Positions 29,147 to 37,992 of a DNA stretch of 64,000 nucleotides are shown in pieces. Within the stretch, counting starts at the first letter, position 1. Each line of letters begins with the position of its first letter. The position numbers and the translations under genes were made by a program. Under the pieces are notes generated by a model. The model had not been told where the DNA came from and ran no database searches. It worked only from the letters and a program-made list of their open reading frames with translations. The DNA is from Luteimonas terricola (GTDB taxonomy: Bacteria > Pseudomonadota > Gammaproteobacteria > Xanthomonadales > Xanthomonadaceae): positions 744,001 to 808,000 of the forward strand of contig NZ_SJRX01000001.1 in NCBI RefSeq assembly GCF_004352845.1. Direction: 5' to 3'.

Positions 29147-30267
29147 AGCTGCGCCACCACCGCGGAGAAATCGACGTCTCGGGCGACGTAGACATTGAGC
29201 ACGGTGCCGTGCTGGATGGTGACCGTGGGCGGACGGCGGGCATCGAGCGCCTGGTTCGCCAGCCGCTCCATGCTGCGCGCGGTCGCGCTTTCATAGGGCG
29301 AGTGGACGACAACGCCGCCCTCGCCGATCACGGCGCCGGTGGGGCCTTCCTTCGCCGCCGCGTACTTGAAGGCGTCGCTGATCATGCTGACCAGGAGCGC
29401 CGAGCCGATGCGCGAACCCCAGTGCGCGCTGTAGTGGCCGGGATGGCCGGCCCCGCCGAGGCCGTCGACACCGGGACTGGCCATGCGGATGTCGATGCCG
29501 GTCGGCGTGGTGATCCTGTCCCAGACCACGGCCACGCGCGGGCCGCGCGGCTCGGAATCGTAGCGGCCGAGCACCTTGGAGCCGCTGGGCAGCAACAACC
29601 GGCGTCCGTTGATCGAATACACCGGCTCGGTGACGACGCAGGACGTGAAGCCGGGAATGTCGGTGACGATGCGCGTTTCCAGCACGCAGCGGATATAGGT
29701 GCCACGGACCAGCAACGAGTCGGCGCGCAGGATCGGCCTGGCCGCGGTGGCCGGATCCGCCGGCGGCGGCGGTGCCTCCGTACCCTGCAGGCCAGCCAGC
29801 ATGGCCTGCATGTACGGGTCGCCCGAAGGCGGGGCCTCTCCCCCGGCGGTGCGCCGGTCCAGCAGGCTCGGACCCTGCGGTGCCAGCGACGGCACGACAA
29901 GTCCGGCCAGCGGCAGCGCCGGCGGCTGCGGCATCGGCACTACCGGGACCGGCTCCATGGCGATCGGCGGTGGCAGCGACGCTGTGGCCGGCGTTGCCGC
30001 CACCCGCGGCAGGTCCGGAATGACCACGGCCTGCTCGCGCGGAGCGACGGCGGTGTCTCCGCCTCCGCCGACCGCACGCATCATGCCGACGATCGCAAGC
30101 ACAAGGAGCAGCACGATGCCCGCGAGGAACACCAATGCCTTGCGGTTGAGCCGTTGCACGTCTTCCACCCGCAGCGCCGGAGCCGCGGCATCGAGATCCG
30201 GCGCCGCCTGCTGTGCCGCGTAATGGCCGCCGGCCGTCCCATCCCGGGTCCGTTCCGCGCCGGTCAT
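29143..30267 (-). CDS. virB10: Type IV secretion protein VirB10
   Basis: VirB10 spans both membranes and links inner-membrane energy to the outer-membrane pore. It is 374 residues here. A cytoplasmic N-terminus (about 1-42) precedes one membrane helix (43-63). A Pro-rich periplasmic stretch (about 75-170) precedes the C-terminal TrbI domain with GTYIRCVLETRIVTDIPG and a typical ARDVDFSAV end. The antenna region near GSALLVSMISDAFKYA is present. The ATG overlaps the virB9 stop (30264-30267) and its own stop overlaps virB11. Confidence 0.95.
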   Translation of the reverse strand: MTGAERTRDGTAGGHYAAQQAAPDLDAAAPALRVEDVQRLNRKALVFLAGIVLLLVLAIVGMMRAVGGGGDTAVAPREQAVVIPDLPRVAATPATASLPPPIAMEPVPVVPMPQPPALPLAGLVVPSLAPQGPSLLDRRTAGGEAPPSGDPYMQAMLAGLQGTEAPPPPADPATAARPILRADSLLVRGTYIRCVLETRIVTDIPGFTSCVVTEPVYSINGRRLLLPSGSKVLGRYDSEPRGPRVAVVWDRITTPTGIDIRMASPGVDGLGGAGHPGHYSAHWGSRIGSALLVSMISDAFKYAAAKEGPTGAVIGEGGVVVHSPYESATARSMERLANQALDARRPPTVTIQHGTVLNVYVARDVDFSAVVAQL

Positions 30268-31016
30268 CGCGCATTCCTCCTCAGTCCAACCACGTCACGA
30301 TCGTGGCGCACGACCAGGAACGGATAGGTGCCGTGCACCACCAGCACCCCGTCCTCGACCGTGGTGTTGACGGCGAACTCTTCGCCGTCGCGCGCCCGGC
30401 GTGCGAACACGGCCGGGAACGTACCGGTGGGAAGCGCCGCCTGCCCGCCCATGCGCAGGTAGGTAAAGCGACCGTCGTCATAGACGTTCACCGGAACCAG
30501 CCATGGCGGGGCGCGGCGCGCGGCGGCATCGTAGTCGAAGTTGTAGTGGCGTCCCTTCTCGAGCCCGGTGCTCTGGCCGAGGTCGGCGACCGCCTCGAGC
30601 GGCGCGGCGAAGCTCGCATCGGCCGGGTAGCGAAAGGCGACCTTGTACTGCACCCCTGCGCGCCGGACCTGCTCGAGCGTGGTCCAGTCCGTCGCCACCA
30701 CCTTCAGTTCGAAGATATAGGCATGGGTTTGCGTTCGCACCAGCATGTTGGTGTCCACGTCGACGCCGCGCGGCCGGAGGTAGAACACGTTTCCGCGGCG
30801 GATCAGGTCCCAGCCGGTACTGAACCCGGTGCTGAAGTCGAGGATCTCCTCGGCGGGATCAAGCTCGACCTGGGTGGTGATGCCAAGCGCGGCCCGGATT
30901 GGATAGACGCCGTCGACGACATAGTCGTAGACGTCGACCTGGGGCGCGGGACCCGGCTGTGCGGCGGCGGGCGGCGCGAGCAGGCAGGCGGCAAGAAACA
31001 CGGGGACGAGGTTCAT
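30264..31016 (-). CDS. virB9: Type IV secretion protein VirB9
   Basis: VirB9 is the periplasmic outer-membrane-complex protein that binds VirB7 and VirB10. The 250-residue product has a Sec signal (NLVPVFLAACLLAPPAAAQ), an N-terminal beta domain with GVYPIRAALGITTQVEL and a C-terminal domain with RFTYLRMGGQ and VVRHDRDVVGLR. The start at 31016 overlaps the virB8 stop (ATGA), and the frame is open far upstream without a conserved start, so this ATG is preferred. Confidence 0.94.
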   Translation of the reverse strand: MNLVPVFLAACLLAPPAAAQPGPAPQVDVYDYVVDGVYPIRAALGITTQVELDPAEEILDFSTGFSTGWDLIRRGNVFYLRPRGVDVDTNMLVRTQTHAYIFELKVVATDWTTLEQVRRAGVQYKVAFRYPADASFAAPLEAVADLGQSTGLEKGRHYNFDYDAAARRAPPWLVPVNVYDDGRFTYLRMGGQAALPTGTFPAVFARRARDGEEFAVNTTVEDGVLVVHGTYPFLVVRHDRDVVGLRRNAR

Positions 31017-31879
31017 GGCTGTGCTGCTCCGGCATGCGGATCGGGGCCATCGACGGGCGCGAGCTCCGCGGCATCCATCTGCTGGCCATCGGGAAACGCC
31101 GCTGCATCCACGAAAGCCGGCTCCGGCTCCGCCTCGGCCGGCGGCAGCGGCGCGTAGTCGTTGTCGGCCCGGTAGCTGGTGACCTGGAAACCCAGGGGAT
31201 TCTCGAGCCGGTCGGGCTCGTCGAGCTTCAAGGCCAGGTTGTAGGTGAAGCCGATGGTGGCGATGCGGCTGTCGAGGGGGCGGGTCGCTCCGCTCGCCTT
31301 GTCGTAGATGCTGCGCTGGAAGCGCACCGTGGCACCGTCCGCGCCGCCGCCGCGGCCGTCGACGAGCTGGATGCTGAGGATCCGCACCCGGATCGCCCGG
31401 CTGCGACCGTAAGTGTTGTATGGACTGCCTGGATTGTTGGCGGCGTGCAGCGCCGCGTACTCGCGCCCCACCTCGGGCGCGGACATGCCGTGCACCGCGC
31501 GCCAGTCGCGGAGGTTCATCATTGCCACGTCGTAGGACTCGCGCAGGCTCACGAAACGCGCGACGTTCGCGCGCGCGATCGCCTCGCTGGCGGTGATGCT
31601 GCGGTGGCGAAAGTCGGCATCGAGCCGCGCGACGGTGGCATTGCCGCTGTAGGCGTCGGCCATCACCAGGAAGGGCACCCGCTCCTTGAGCGGCATGACC
31701 AGGAGGTAGCCGGCACCCAGCAGCAGTGCGGTCACCGATGCGATCGCAGCCACCCACCACGCGCGGCGCTCGCTGCGAAGCGCAAGGTCGGCGATGCTGG
31801 TTTCGTAGTTGACCGCGGCGGCGACCGCATCCCTGGTCGCCGGCCCCGATGGCTTCTTGTCGAACATGCTGCAATCCAT
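31013..31879 (-). CDS. virB8: Type IV secretion protein VirB8
   Basis: This is a bitopic inner-membrane assembly factor of up to 288 residues. A short cytoplasmic N-terminus, one membrane helix (about 42-63) and a periplasmic NTF2-like domain with VPFLVMADAYSG and YDVAMMNLRDWRAVHG fit VirB8. The C-terminal tail beyond about 245 is acidic and Pro/Ala-rich. Two starts are possible, 31879 and 31867; relatives begin near MF, so 31867 is a fair alternative. Neither has a strong ribosome-binding sequence. Confidence 0.93.
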   Translation of the reverse strand: MDCSMFDKKPSGPATRDAVAAAVNYETSIADLALRSERRAWWVAAIASVTALLLGAGYLLVMPLKERVPFLVMADAYSGNATVARLDADFRHRSITASEAIARANVARFVSLRESYDVAMMNLRDWRAVHGMSAPEVGREYAALHAANNPGSPYNTYGRSRAIRVRILSIQLVDGRGGGADGATVRFQRSIYDKASGATRPLDSRIATIGFTYNLALKLDEPDRLENPLGFQVTSYRADNDYAPLPPAEAEPEPAFVDAAAFPDGQQMDAAELAPVDGPDPHAGAAQP

Positions 31880-31912
31880 GCAAGGTCCGTGTCTGGTTTT
31901 CGAGTGCGTCCG

Positions 31913-32326
31913 CTAGCCTTCCCCGCCACCTCCCGCGGCGACGACAAGCCGGTGCCCCTCCATCCGCATCACGACTCCGTGCAGGCCGAAGGCGCTGTCC
32001 AGCTGCGCCACCGCATCCGCGATGCTGTAGGCGCGCACGGCGCGGACCGGCTGGTGCAGGGTGAAGTCGGACGGGTGGCGATAGTCGAGCTCGGCGCCGC
32101 TGTCGCGCGCCCAGCGCGCGAGCAGGGTCCGCAGGGTGCGGTCCATCGGCGAGGCCTGGAACACGTAGGCGCCGCGCAGCGGAATCGCTTCGGTGTGTTC
32201 GGCGTATTTGTTGACCGGTGCCCAACGCCCGGAGAAGTCACGCGCCTCGTGGCCCGCGCAGGCGCTGGTTACCAGCGACGCGCCAATGACCGCCATGCAT
32301 GCAAGCTTCGACAACCTGATGTCCAT
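31913..32326 (-). CDS. virB7: VirB7 lipoprotein with C-terminal N0 domain (X-T4SS type)
   Basis: The product has 137 residues, far longer than the roughly 45-60 residues of Agrobacterium VirB7. A lipobox VTSAC places the lipidated Cys at residue 23. The VirB9-binding segment RWAPVNKY lies at 34-41, and a globular domain at about 60-132 fits the N0 fold described for Xanthomonas citri VirB7. That extension defines the Xanthomonadales system used to kill rival bacteria. The start at 32326 has GGAGG ahead. It is the first gene of the operon; virD4, which usually precedes it, is absent here. Confidence 0.9.
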   Translation of the reverse strand: MDIRLSKLACMAVIGASLVTSACAGHEARDFSGRWAPVNKYAEHTEAIPLRGAYVFQASPMDRTLRTLLARWARDSGAELDYRHPSDFTLHQPVRAVRAYSIADAVAQLDSAFGLHGVVMRMEGHRLVVAAGGGGEG

Positions 32327-32362
32327 GCCACCCTCCCTGGCCATTGCGCTGGACACGCGAAT

Positions 32363-32395
32363 AAAAAGAGGCCGGAACGATCCTTGTCCTCGGCC
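32363..32395 (-). promoter_or_regulatory. Weak hairpin with T-tract and GGA motifs in the virB7 leader
   Basis: On the minus strand GGCCG (about 32395-32391) can pair with CGGCC (32374-32370) around a mostly unpaired interior. The pairing is followed closely by CTTTTTATT, 37 bases before the virB7 ATG. The interior carries GAGGACAAGGA, with two GGA motifs of the type bound by CsrA/RsmA, and the Shine-Dalgarno sequence is itself GGGAGG. This could be a weak attenuator or a CsrA target. The stem is short, so the call is tentative. Confidence 0.3.
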
Positions 32396-32603
32396 GTGGA
32401 ACTCCCTGGTGCCGCGTCGTGCTGCGGCCAGCGCGCTCTCTCCCCTCGCGCCATGACTCCACGCTAACCCCGCATCACCCCGGGTTCAATACGTGTTCGC
32501 GCGCAGTTATGTGACTTCGGCCAGAGAAAGGAAAACTCCTACTGCGGTTTCAGGCAGCAAACAGCGAATACAAGCTGTCATCCAAGCCCTTTATCATCGG
32601 CCC

Positions 32604-33890
32604 ATGCTTATCCATCTCCGAACCGCGGCCCCCTTTGCCGCCATCCTCGCCGCCGCGCTCGCCCTTTCGGCCTGCAGCAGCCCCGGCCCGGGCATCACCC
32701 CGTCGCCCGCACCCGGCGCCCAAACGGCCGCGCCGGACCCGGTGTTGCTCATCTCCATCGACGGCCTCCACCCCGACCGCATCAACACCACCGACTCGCC
32801 CACCATCGCCCGCCTTGCCGCCGGCGGCGTGCAGGCGCGCTGGATGACGCCCTCCTACCCCTCGCTCACCTTCCCCAACCACTACACCATCGTCACCGGC
32901 CTGCGCCCGGACCGCCACGGCATCGTCCACAACTCGATGCACGACGAAGACCTGGGCACCTTCCGCCTGTCCGACCGCGACGCGGTGGGCAACGGCGACT
33001 GGTGGGGCGGCGAGCCGATCTGGGTGGGCCTGGAGAAAGCCGGCACGCGCACCGCCACCATGTTCTGGCCGGGTTCCGAGGCCGAGATCGCCGGGGTGCG
33101 GCCCACGCGCTGGCACCTGTACGACGAGACGATCACGGCGGCCGATCGCGCCGACACGGTGGCCGGTTGGCTGCTGGAAGACGACGCCACCCGCCCGCGC
33201 CTGGCCACGCTGTACTTCCACTCGGTCGACACGGCGGCCCATACCTTCGGCCCGGATTCCGACGAGGCGCGCGCCGCGCTCGTGGACATCGATACCGCCA
33301 TCGGGGGGCTGTTCTCCACACTCGAGCGCGGCGGGCGACTGCAGCACACTAACATCGTGCTGGTCTCCGACCACGGCATGGCCGCTGTACCGCCCGGCAA
33401 CCAGGTCTCCGTGGGCGACATGGTGACGATGGAGCAGGCGCAGCTGGCCAGCATCGGCCAGGTCGTCCAGGTGCAGCCCAGGCCCGGCTTTGAATCCGAG
33501 GTGGAAGCGCGCCTGCTCGGGCGCCACGACCACTACGAATGCTGGCGCCGTGACGAGCTGCCCGCGCGCTGGCACTACGGCACCCACCCGCGCGTGCCGG
33601 CCATCGTCTGCCAGATGGACGAGGGCTGGGATGCGCTGCTGCCGCGGATGCTGCAGGGACGTGCTGAAGGCGGCATGCGCGGGTCGCACGGCTACGACCC
33701 GGCGCTGCCGTCGATGCGGGCGGTGTTCATCGCCTCGGGCCCCGCCTTCCACGAGGGCGCCGTGATCGATCCCATCGACAACGTCGACGTGTATCCGCTG
33801 CTGGCGCGGCTGCTCGGCATCCCGGCCGCCGACAACGACGGCGATCCGGCGGCCCTGCTGCCCGCGCTGGCGCCCGCGACGGCCGACTGA
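32604..33890 (+). CDS. Ectonucleotide pyrophosphatase/phosphodiesterase-like lipoprotein
   Basis: This alkaline-phosphatase superfamily hydrolase has 428 residues. A lipoprotein signal ends ALSAC|SSP (Cys near residue 22). Metal ligands and the nucleophile are visible: LISIDGLHPD with the first Asp, SLTFPNHYTIVTGL with the nucleophilic Thr, YFHSVDTAAHTFG, and VLVSDHGM followed by a C-terminal GSHGY with the last His. This is the NPP pattern; bacterial NPPs cleave nucleotide pyrophosphates and phosphodiesters in the periplasm. The start at 32604 is chosen for its signal peptide. It is divergent from the virB operon, with a 277-base gap containing no other gene. Confidence 0.88.
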   Translation: MLIHLRTAAPFAAILAAALALSACSSPGPGITPSPAPGAQTAAPDPVLLISIDGLHPDRINTTDSPTIARLAAGGVQARWMTPSYPSLTFPNHYTIVTGLRPDRHGIVHNSMHDEDLGTFRLSDRDAVGNGDWWGGEPIWVGLEKAGTRTATMFWPGSEAEIAGVRPTRWHLYDETITAADRADTVAGWLLEDDATRPRLATLYFHSVDTAAHTFGPDSDEARAALVDIDTAIGGLFSTLERGGRLQHTNIVLVSDHGMAAVPPGNQVSVGDMVTMEQAQLASIGQVVQVQPRPGFESEVEARLLGRHDHYECWRRDELPARWHYGTHPRVPAIVCQMDEGWDALLPRMLQGRAEGGMRGSHGYDPALPSMRAVFIASGPAFHEGAVIDPIDNVDVYPLLARLLGIPAADNDGDPAALLPALAPATAD

Positions 33891-33921
33891 GCGCCGTGGG
33901 CGTGGCGCGGTGGGCGCGACC

Positions 33922-34015
33922 CTGCTTCGAAGAACAGCGTGCCGTCACGCTGGCGCAGGCTCATCGCCATTGCGCCCTGCAACCGGTACTCGCCAACCAG
34001 TGCCTTTGAGGAGTT
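33922..34015 (-). pseudogene. Possible remnant of a DUF3471-like hydrolase tail
   Basis: On the minus strand the short segment GEYRLQGAMAMSLRQRDGTL followed by FFEAG has the look of the C-terminal DUF3471-type module seen in serine hydrolases. There is no start codon or rest of a domain; the frame runs into antisense of the neighbouring phosphodiesterase gene on one side and out of frame with hutF on the other. It may be a decayed gene end or chance similarity. Confidence 0.25.
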
Positions 34016-34049
34016 CCTGCGGCGGCGACGCACACGTGGAGCAGCGGAA

Positions 34050-35333
34050 TTACGGAGTGGTGAACCGGTGTCGCGAGGATGCAAGCAGCCCGGCCATCGC
34101 GGAGTGGAAGCGCGCGGCCACCGCGTCGCGATCGCGGTGCCGACCTCCCCTGACCACGGTGCTCCCGGCGACCTCCACCTCGACCACCACGGGCCGGTTG
34201 CCGCTGAAGATCCAGCGATCAGCGAGGTCCTCAGCGCCCGCCCCGGCCAGGATCGGCGCCTGCGCGTCGAGCACCACGACATCGTCATGCGTGTCTTCGA
34301 AGCCGGTGGCGTTGGCCGCAGTGGCATGCACCCCGCCCAACAGCGTCTCGCCCACGCTCGGCGAGTCCGGGCGCACTGCGATATTGCGGTGGCGGGACAC
34401 CAGCCGCTGGCCGTACTCCAGCCAGCGCAGCTCCTCCACCGGCGATACCGAGATGTGCGAATCCGAGCCGATGCCCCAGGCGCCGCCGGCCGCGAGGTAA
34501 TCGCGCAGCCGGAACAGGCCGTCGCCGAGGTTGGCCTCGGTGGTGGGGCAGATGGCCACGGTGGCACCGCTGTTCGCGATCCCGGCCACCTCCCAGTCGT
34601 TGAGGTGGGTCGCATGCACGAGCGTCCAGCGCGCATCGACCTCGGCGTTCTGCAGCAGCCATTCCACCGGGCGGCGGTCGCGGATCGCGAGGCAATCCTG
34701 CACCTCGCCCACCTGTTCGGCGATGTGGATGTGGACGCGCGCATCCGCCGGGAGTGCGGTGAGCACGACGTGCATCGCATCGGCCGGCACCGCACGCAGG
34801 CTGTGCAGTGCGCAGCCGACGCGGAGCGTGTCGCTGGACTGCGCGTGCAGCGTCTCGAACAGGCGCAGGTAACCGTCGACGTCATGGCCGAAGCGCTTCT
34901 GGCGCTCGCCCAGCGCGCGGCCATCAAAGCCGCCGGCCATGTACAGCACCGGCAGCAGGGTCAGTCGGATGCCCGCGTCGCGCGCGGCGGCGATCAGCGC
35001 CTGCGACATCGCCGTAGGGTCGGCATAGGACCGGCCGTCTGGCGCGTGGTGCAGGTAGTGGAATTCGCACACGGTGGTGTAGCCGGCCTCCAGCATCTCG
35101 ACGTACAGCTGGCTGGCGACCGCGTGCAGGGAGTCGGGATCGAAGCGCGCGGCCATGCGGTACATGGTGTCGCGCCAGGTCCAGAACGAATCCTCGGGAT
35201 GGGTCTGGCGCTCGGCCAGGCCGGCCATGGCACGCTGGAAGGCGTGCGAGTGCAGGTTGGCGATGCCGGGCAGCTGCCAGCCGGCGTCCACCTGGCGGAC
35301 GTGAGGCGCGGGCGGGGGGGGGCTGACAGGCAT
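34050..35333 (-). CDS. hutF: Formimidoylglutamate deiminase HutF, short N-terminus
   Basis: HutF converts N-formimidoyl-L-glutamate to N-formylglutamate and ammonia in the five-step histidine degradation pathway. This amidohydrolase has 427 residues. Metal ligands are in NLHSHAFQRAMAGL, HIHIAEQ, LVHATHL and GIGSDSHIS; the family motif FHYLHHAPDG is present. Compared with the Pseudomonas enzyme, the N-terminus before PGIANLHSHAF is about 30 residues shorter and is Pro-rich (MPVSPPPPAPH), next to a run of nine C. No upstream frame supplies the missing beta strands. hutI is divergent with 111 bases between; hutU and hutH are not in the window. Confidence 0.9.
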   Translation of the reverse strand: MPVSPPPPAPHVRQVDAGWQLPGIANLHSHAFQRAMAGLAERQTHPEDSFWTWRDTMYRMAARFDPDSLHAVASQLYVEMLEAGYTTVCEFHYLHHAPDGRSYADPTAMSQALIAAARDAGIRLTLLPVLYMAGGFDGRALGERQKRFGHDVDGYLRLFETLHAQSSDTLRVGCALHSLRAVPADAMHVVLTALPADARVHIHIAEQVGEVQDCLAIRDRRPVEWLLQNAEVDARWTLVHATHLNDWEVAGIANSGATVAICPTTEANLGDGLFRLRDYLAAGGAWGIGSDSHISVSPVEELRWLEYGQRLVSRHRNIAVRPDSPSVGETLLGGVHATAANATGFEDTHDDVVVLDAQAPILAGAGAEDLADRWIFSGNRPVVVEVEVAGSTVVRGGRHRDRDAVAARFHSAMAGLLASSRHRFTTP

Positions 35334-35444
35334 GGCGGAACGCTCCGGCGGAGGGTGCGATAGGCTACCGCGTCGACGCCACCCGAGTTCGATCCATGCC
35401 GCACAACGCGATCAACACCGTGCTTTCGCCGGAGGCCGCAGCCC

Positions 35445-36668
35445 TTGGCCGCTGAGCGCTGGGACGGCCTGCTGGTCGGGGCGCAGTTGGCCACGCTCGA
35501 TGCCATCGAGGGCTACGGCCTGGTGGACGCCGGCGCACTGGGCTGGCGCGACGGGCGGATCGTGTACGCGGGCGCCGTCGAAGCGCTGCCCGCGCCGCCC
35601 GATGTGTTGGCCCATGAAGTCATCGACGCCGGCGGCGACCTGGTCACGCCCGGCCTGGTCGACTGCCACACCCATCTGGTGTTCGCCGGCAGCCGCGCGG
35701 CCGAGTTCGAACAGCGCCTGATGGGCGCGAGCTACGAAGCCATCGCGCGCGCCGGCGGCGGCATCGTGTCGACCGTGCGCGCCACCCGTGCCGCGGATGC
35801 GCAGGCACTGCTGGCCGAGTCCCTGCCGCGTGCCCGTGCCCTGGTCGCCGACGGCGCGACCACGCTCGAAGTGAAATCCGGCTACGGCCTGGACTTCGAG
35901 AACGAACGCAAGATGCTGCGCACCGCGCGCGAGCTGGGCGAAACGCTTGGCATCCCGGTGCGCACCACCTTCCTCGGCGCCCACGCGCTGCCGCCGGAGT
36001 TCGCCGGCGACCCTGACGGCTACATCGATGCGGTCTGCGACTGGCTGCCGCGGCTGCACGCGGAAGGCCTGGTCGACGCAGTCGATGCCTTCTGCGAGCG
36101 CATCGGCTTCACGGCCGCGCAGACCCGGCGCGTGTTCGAGGCCGCGCGCGCGCTCGGGCTGCCGGTGAAGCTGCACGCCGACCAGCTCAGCGACGGCGAA
36201 GGCGCGGCGCTGGTGGCGGAATTCGGCGGTCTGTCCGCCGACCACGTCGAGCACACGTCCGAGGCCGGCGTGCGCGCGATGGCCGCGGCGGGCACCGTGG
36301 CGGTGCTGCTGCCCGGCGCCTTCCACGTGCTGCGCGAAACCACCCTGCCGCCGATCGACGCCTTCCGCGAGCATGGCGTGCCGATGGCCGTGGCCACCGA
36401 CTGCAACCCCGGCACCTCGCCGCTGCTGTCGCTGCGCCAGGCGATGCAGCTGGCATGCACGCACTTCCGCCTCACGCCCGCCGAAGCGCTGCTCGGCGCC
36501 ACCGTGCACGCCGCGCGGGCGCTCGGCCTCGACGACCGCGGCGCGCTGCGCCCGGGCCTGCGCGCGGACTTCGTGCGCTGGCGCGTGCGCGAGCCCGCCG
36601 CGCTGTGCTACTGGCTTGGCGGCGACCTCGCCGCATCCGTCCACTGCAGCGGCCGTCGCGTCGCATGA
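35445..36668 (+). CDS. hutI: Imidazolonepropionase
   Basis: HutI hydrolyses imidazolone-5-propionate to formimidoyl-glutamate, the substrate of the divergent hutF product. The 407-residue amidohydrolase shows [46 protein letters not shown] and [11 protein letters not shown], with all metal-binding His and Asp residues in place. The start is TTG at 35445 with GGAGG nine bases ahead; no ATG in frame is better placed. A separate 19-codon frame begins at ATG 35397 and overlaps the start; whether it is translated is unknown. The stop overlaps the alternative start of the dipeptidase gene. Confidence 0.94.
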   Translation: MAAERWDGLLVGAQLATLDAIEGYGLVDAGALGWRDGRIVYAGAVEALPAPPDVLAHEVIDAGGDLVTPGLVDCHTHLVFAGSRAAEFEQRLMGASYEAIARAGGGIVSTVRATRAADAQALLAESLPRARALVADGATTLEVKSGYGLDFENERKMLRTARELGETLGIPVRTTFLGAHALPPEFAGDPDGYIDAVCDWLPRLHAEGLVDAVDAFCERIGFTAAQTRRVFEAARALGLPVKLHADQLSDGEGAALVAEFGGLSADHVEHTSEAGVRAMAAAGTVAVLLPGAFHVLRETTLPPIDAFREHGVPMAVATDCNPGTSPLLSLRQAMQLACTHFRLTPAEALLGATVHAARALGLDDRGALRPGLRADFVRWRVREPAALCYWLGGDLAASVHCSGRRVA

Positions 36669-36682
36669 ACCCGGAGATCCGC

Positions 36683-37897
36683 ATGACACCTGCCCCGCCG
36701 CTTGCCGCCCTCGCGTTCGCCCTGTCACTCGTGCTGGCTGCACCGGTGTCCGCACAGGCCACCGACGCCGCCCGCGCCCTGGCCGCCGACGCGCTCATCG
36801 TCGATACCCACATCGATGCGCCCGGAGTACTCGTCAGCTCCTGGGCCGATCTCGGCGAAGCCGCGCCCGACCGCGAGTTCGACTACCCGCGTGCGCGCGA
36901 AGGCGGCCTGGACGTGGCCTTCATGTCGATCTACACCTCTGCGCGGCAGGACGAGTCCGGCGCCGCGTGGCAGGCGGCCAACATCCAGATCGACGCGATC
37001 GAGGCGCTGGTCGCGCGCCATCCCGACCGCTTCGCCATCCTCACCTCGCCGGGTGACGTGGAACGCCTGCGCGCAGGAGGCCGCGTGCTGCTGCCGCTGG
37101 GCATGGAGAACGGCGGGCCGATCGGCGAGGACCTGGCACAGCTGAAGTTCTTCCACGAGCGCGGCGTCCGCTACATCACCCTCGCGCACAGCGGCAACAA
37201 CCGCATCGCCGACTCGTCGTACACGGTCGAGAAGCGCTGGAACGGGCTCAGCCCCTTCGGCCGCGAGGTGATCGCCGAGATGAACCGGCTAGGGATCATG
37301 GTCGACGTCTCGCACGTCTCCGACGATGCCTTGCGCCAGGCGGTCGAACTCAGCCGCGTGCCGGTGATCGCCAGCCATTCTGCGCTGCGCCACTTCACGC
37401 CCGACTTCGAGCGCAACCTCAGCGACGAGTTGGCGAAGCTGATCGCGGCGAAAGGCGGCGTGGTGCAGATCCCCTTCGGCACCGCCTTCGTCAACCCGCA
37501 GGCAGCCGCCAACACCCGCGACTGGTTCCGCGAATCCCTGGCCTTCGACCGCCGCAGTGCGGAGCGCGTCGCCGCCGGCGACCCCGCGCTGGATCGCAAG
37601 GCCTTCGAGGCGCAGTGGGCGCTGGACCATCCCAAGGTGGAGGCCCCGATCAGCGACGTGCTCGACCAGATCGACTACGCGGTGAAGCTGATCGGCATCG
37701 AGCACGTCGGCATCGGCTCCGACTTCGACGGCGTCGATGGCGAGCTGCCCGAGGGCCTGCGCACCGTGGCCGACTTCCCCAACTTCATCGCCGGCCTGCA
37801 GGCGCGCGGACATTCGGACGAGGACATCCGGAAGATCCTCGGGGGCAACCTGATGCGCGTGTGGGCGAAGATCGAGGCGGGGGCGGAGGTCCCCTGA
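36683..37897 (+). CDS. Membrane dipeptidase family protein (M19)
   Basis: This is an exported zinc dipeptidase of about 404 residues with a Sec signal ending PVSAQ. M19 zinc ligands are in VDTHIDAPG (His and Asp), GMENG (Glu), ITLAHSGNN and VIASHSALRH (His residues); the GIGSDFDGVDG motif is near the end. Family members cleave dipeptides, including D-amino-acid and dehydro forms. I prefer the ATG at 36683, six bases after GGAG. The ATG at 36665, which overlaps the hutI stop (ATGA), would add six residues. The coupling suggests co-transcription with hutI, possibly as peptide scavenging feeding histidine breakdown. Confidence 0.9.
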   Translation: MTPAPPLAALAFALSLVLAAPVSAQATDAARALAADALIVDTHIDAPGVLVSSWADLGEAAPDREFDYPRAREGGLDVAFMSIYTSARQDESGAAWQAANIQIDAIEALVARHPDRFAILTSPGDVERLRAGGRVLLPLGMENGGPIGEDLAQLKFFHERGVRYITLAHSGNNRIADSSYTVEKRWNGLSPFGREVIAEMNRLGIMVDVSHVSDDALRQAVELSRVPVIASHSALRHFTPDFERNLSDELAKLIAAKGGVVQIPFGTAFVNPQAAANTRDWFRESLAFDRRSAERVAAGDPALDRKAFEAQWALDHPKVEAPISDVLDQIDYAVKLIGIEHVGIGSDFDGVDGELPEGLRTVADFPNFIAGLQARGHSDEDIRKILGGNLMRVWAKIEAGAEVP

Positions 37898-37943
37898 CCT
37901 GACCTGACCGCAGCCACAGCCGCTCCTGCAGGTCCATGAACGA

Positions 37944-37969
37944 CGAAGCCCCGCATCCGCGGGGCTTCG
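37944..37969. terminator. Bidirectional terminator between dipeptidase and bTHX genes
   Basis: A perfect 11-bp stem pairs 37944-37954 with 37959-37969 around a 4-base loop ATCC. It lies in the 95-base gap between two convergent genes and could end transcription from both sides. There is no strong T-run, so efficiency is uncertain. Confidence 0.6.
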
Positions 37970-37992
37970 CTGCGTCAAAGCTGGCCCGGGGC

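Noticed and set aside
22361-32326. Conjugative plasmid or integrative element
   Set aside because: No relaxase, integrase, attachment repeats or composition change; the VirB7 extension and gene order fit a chromosomal effector-delivery system.
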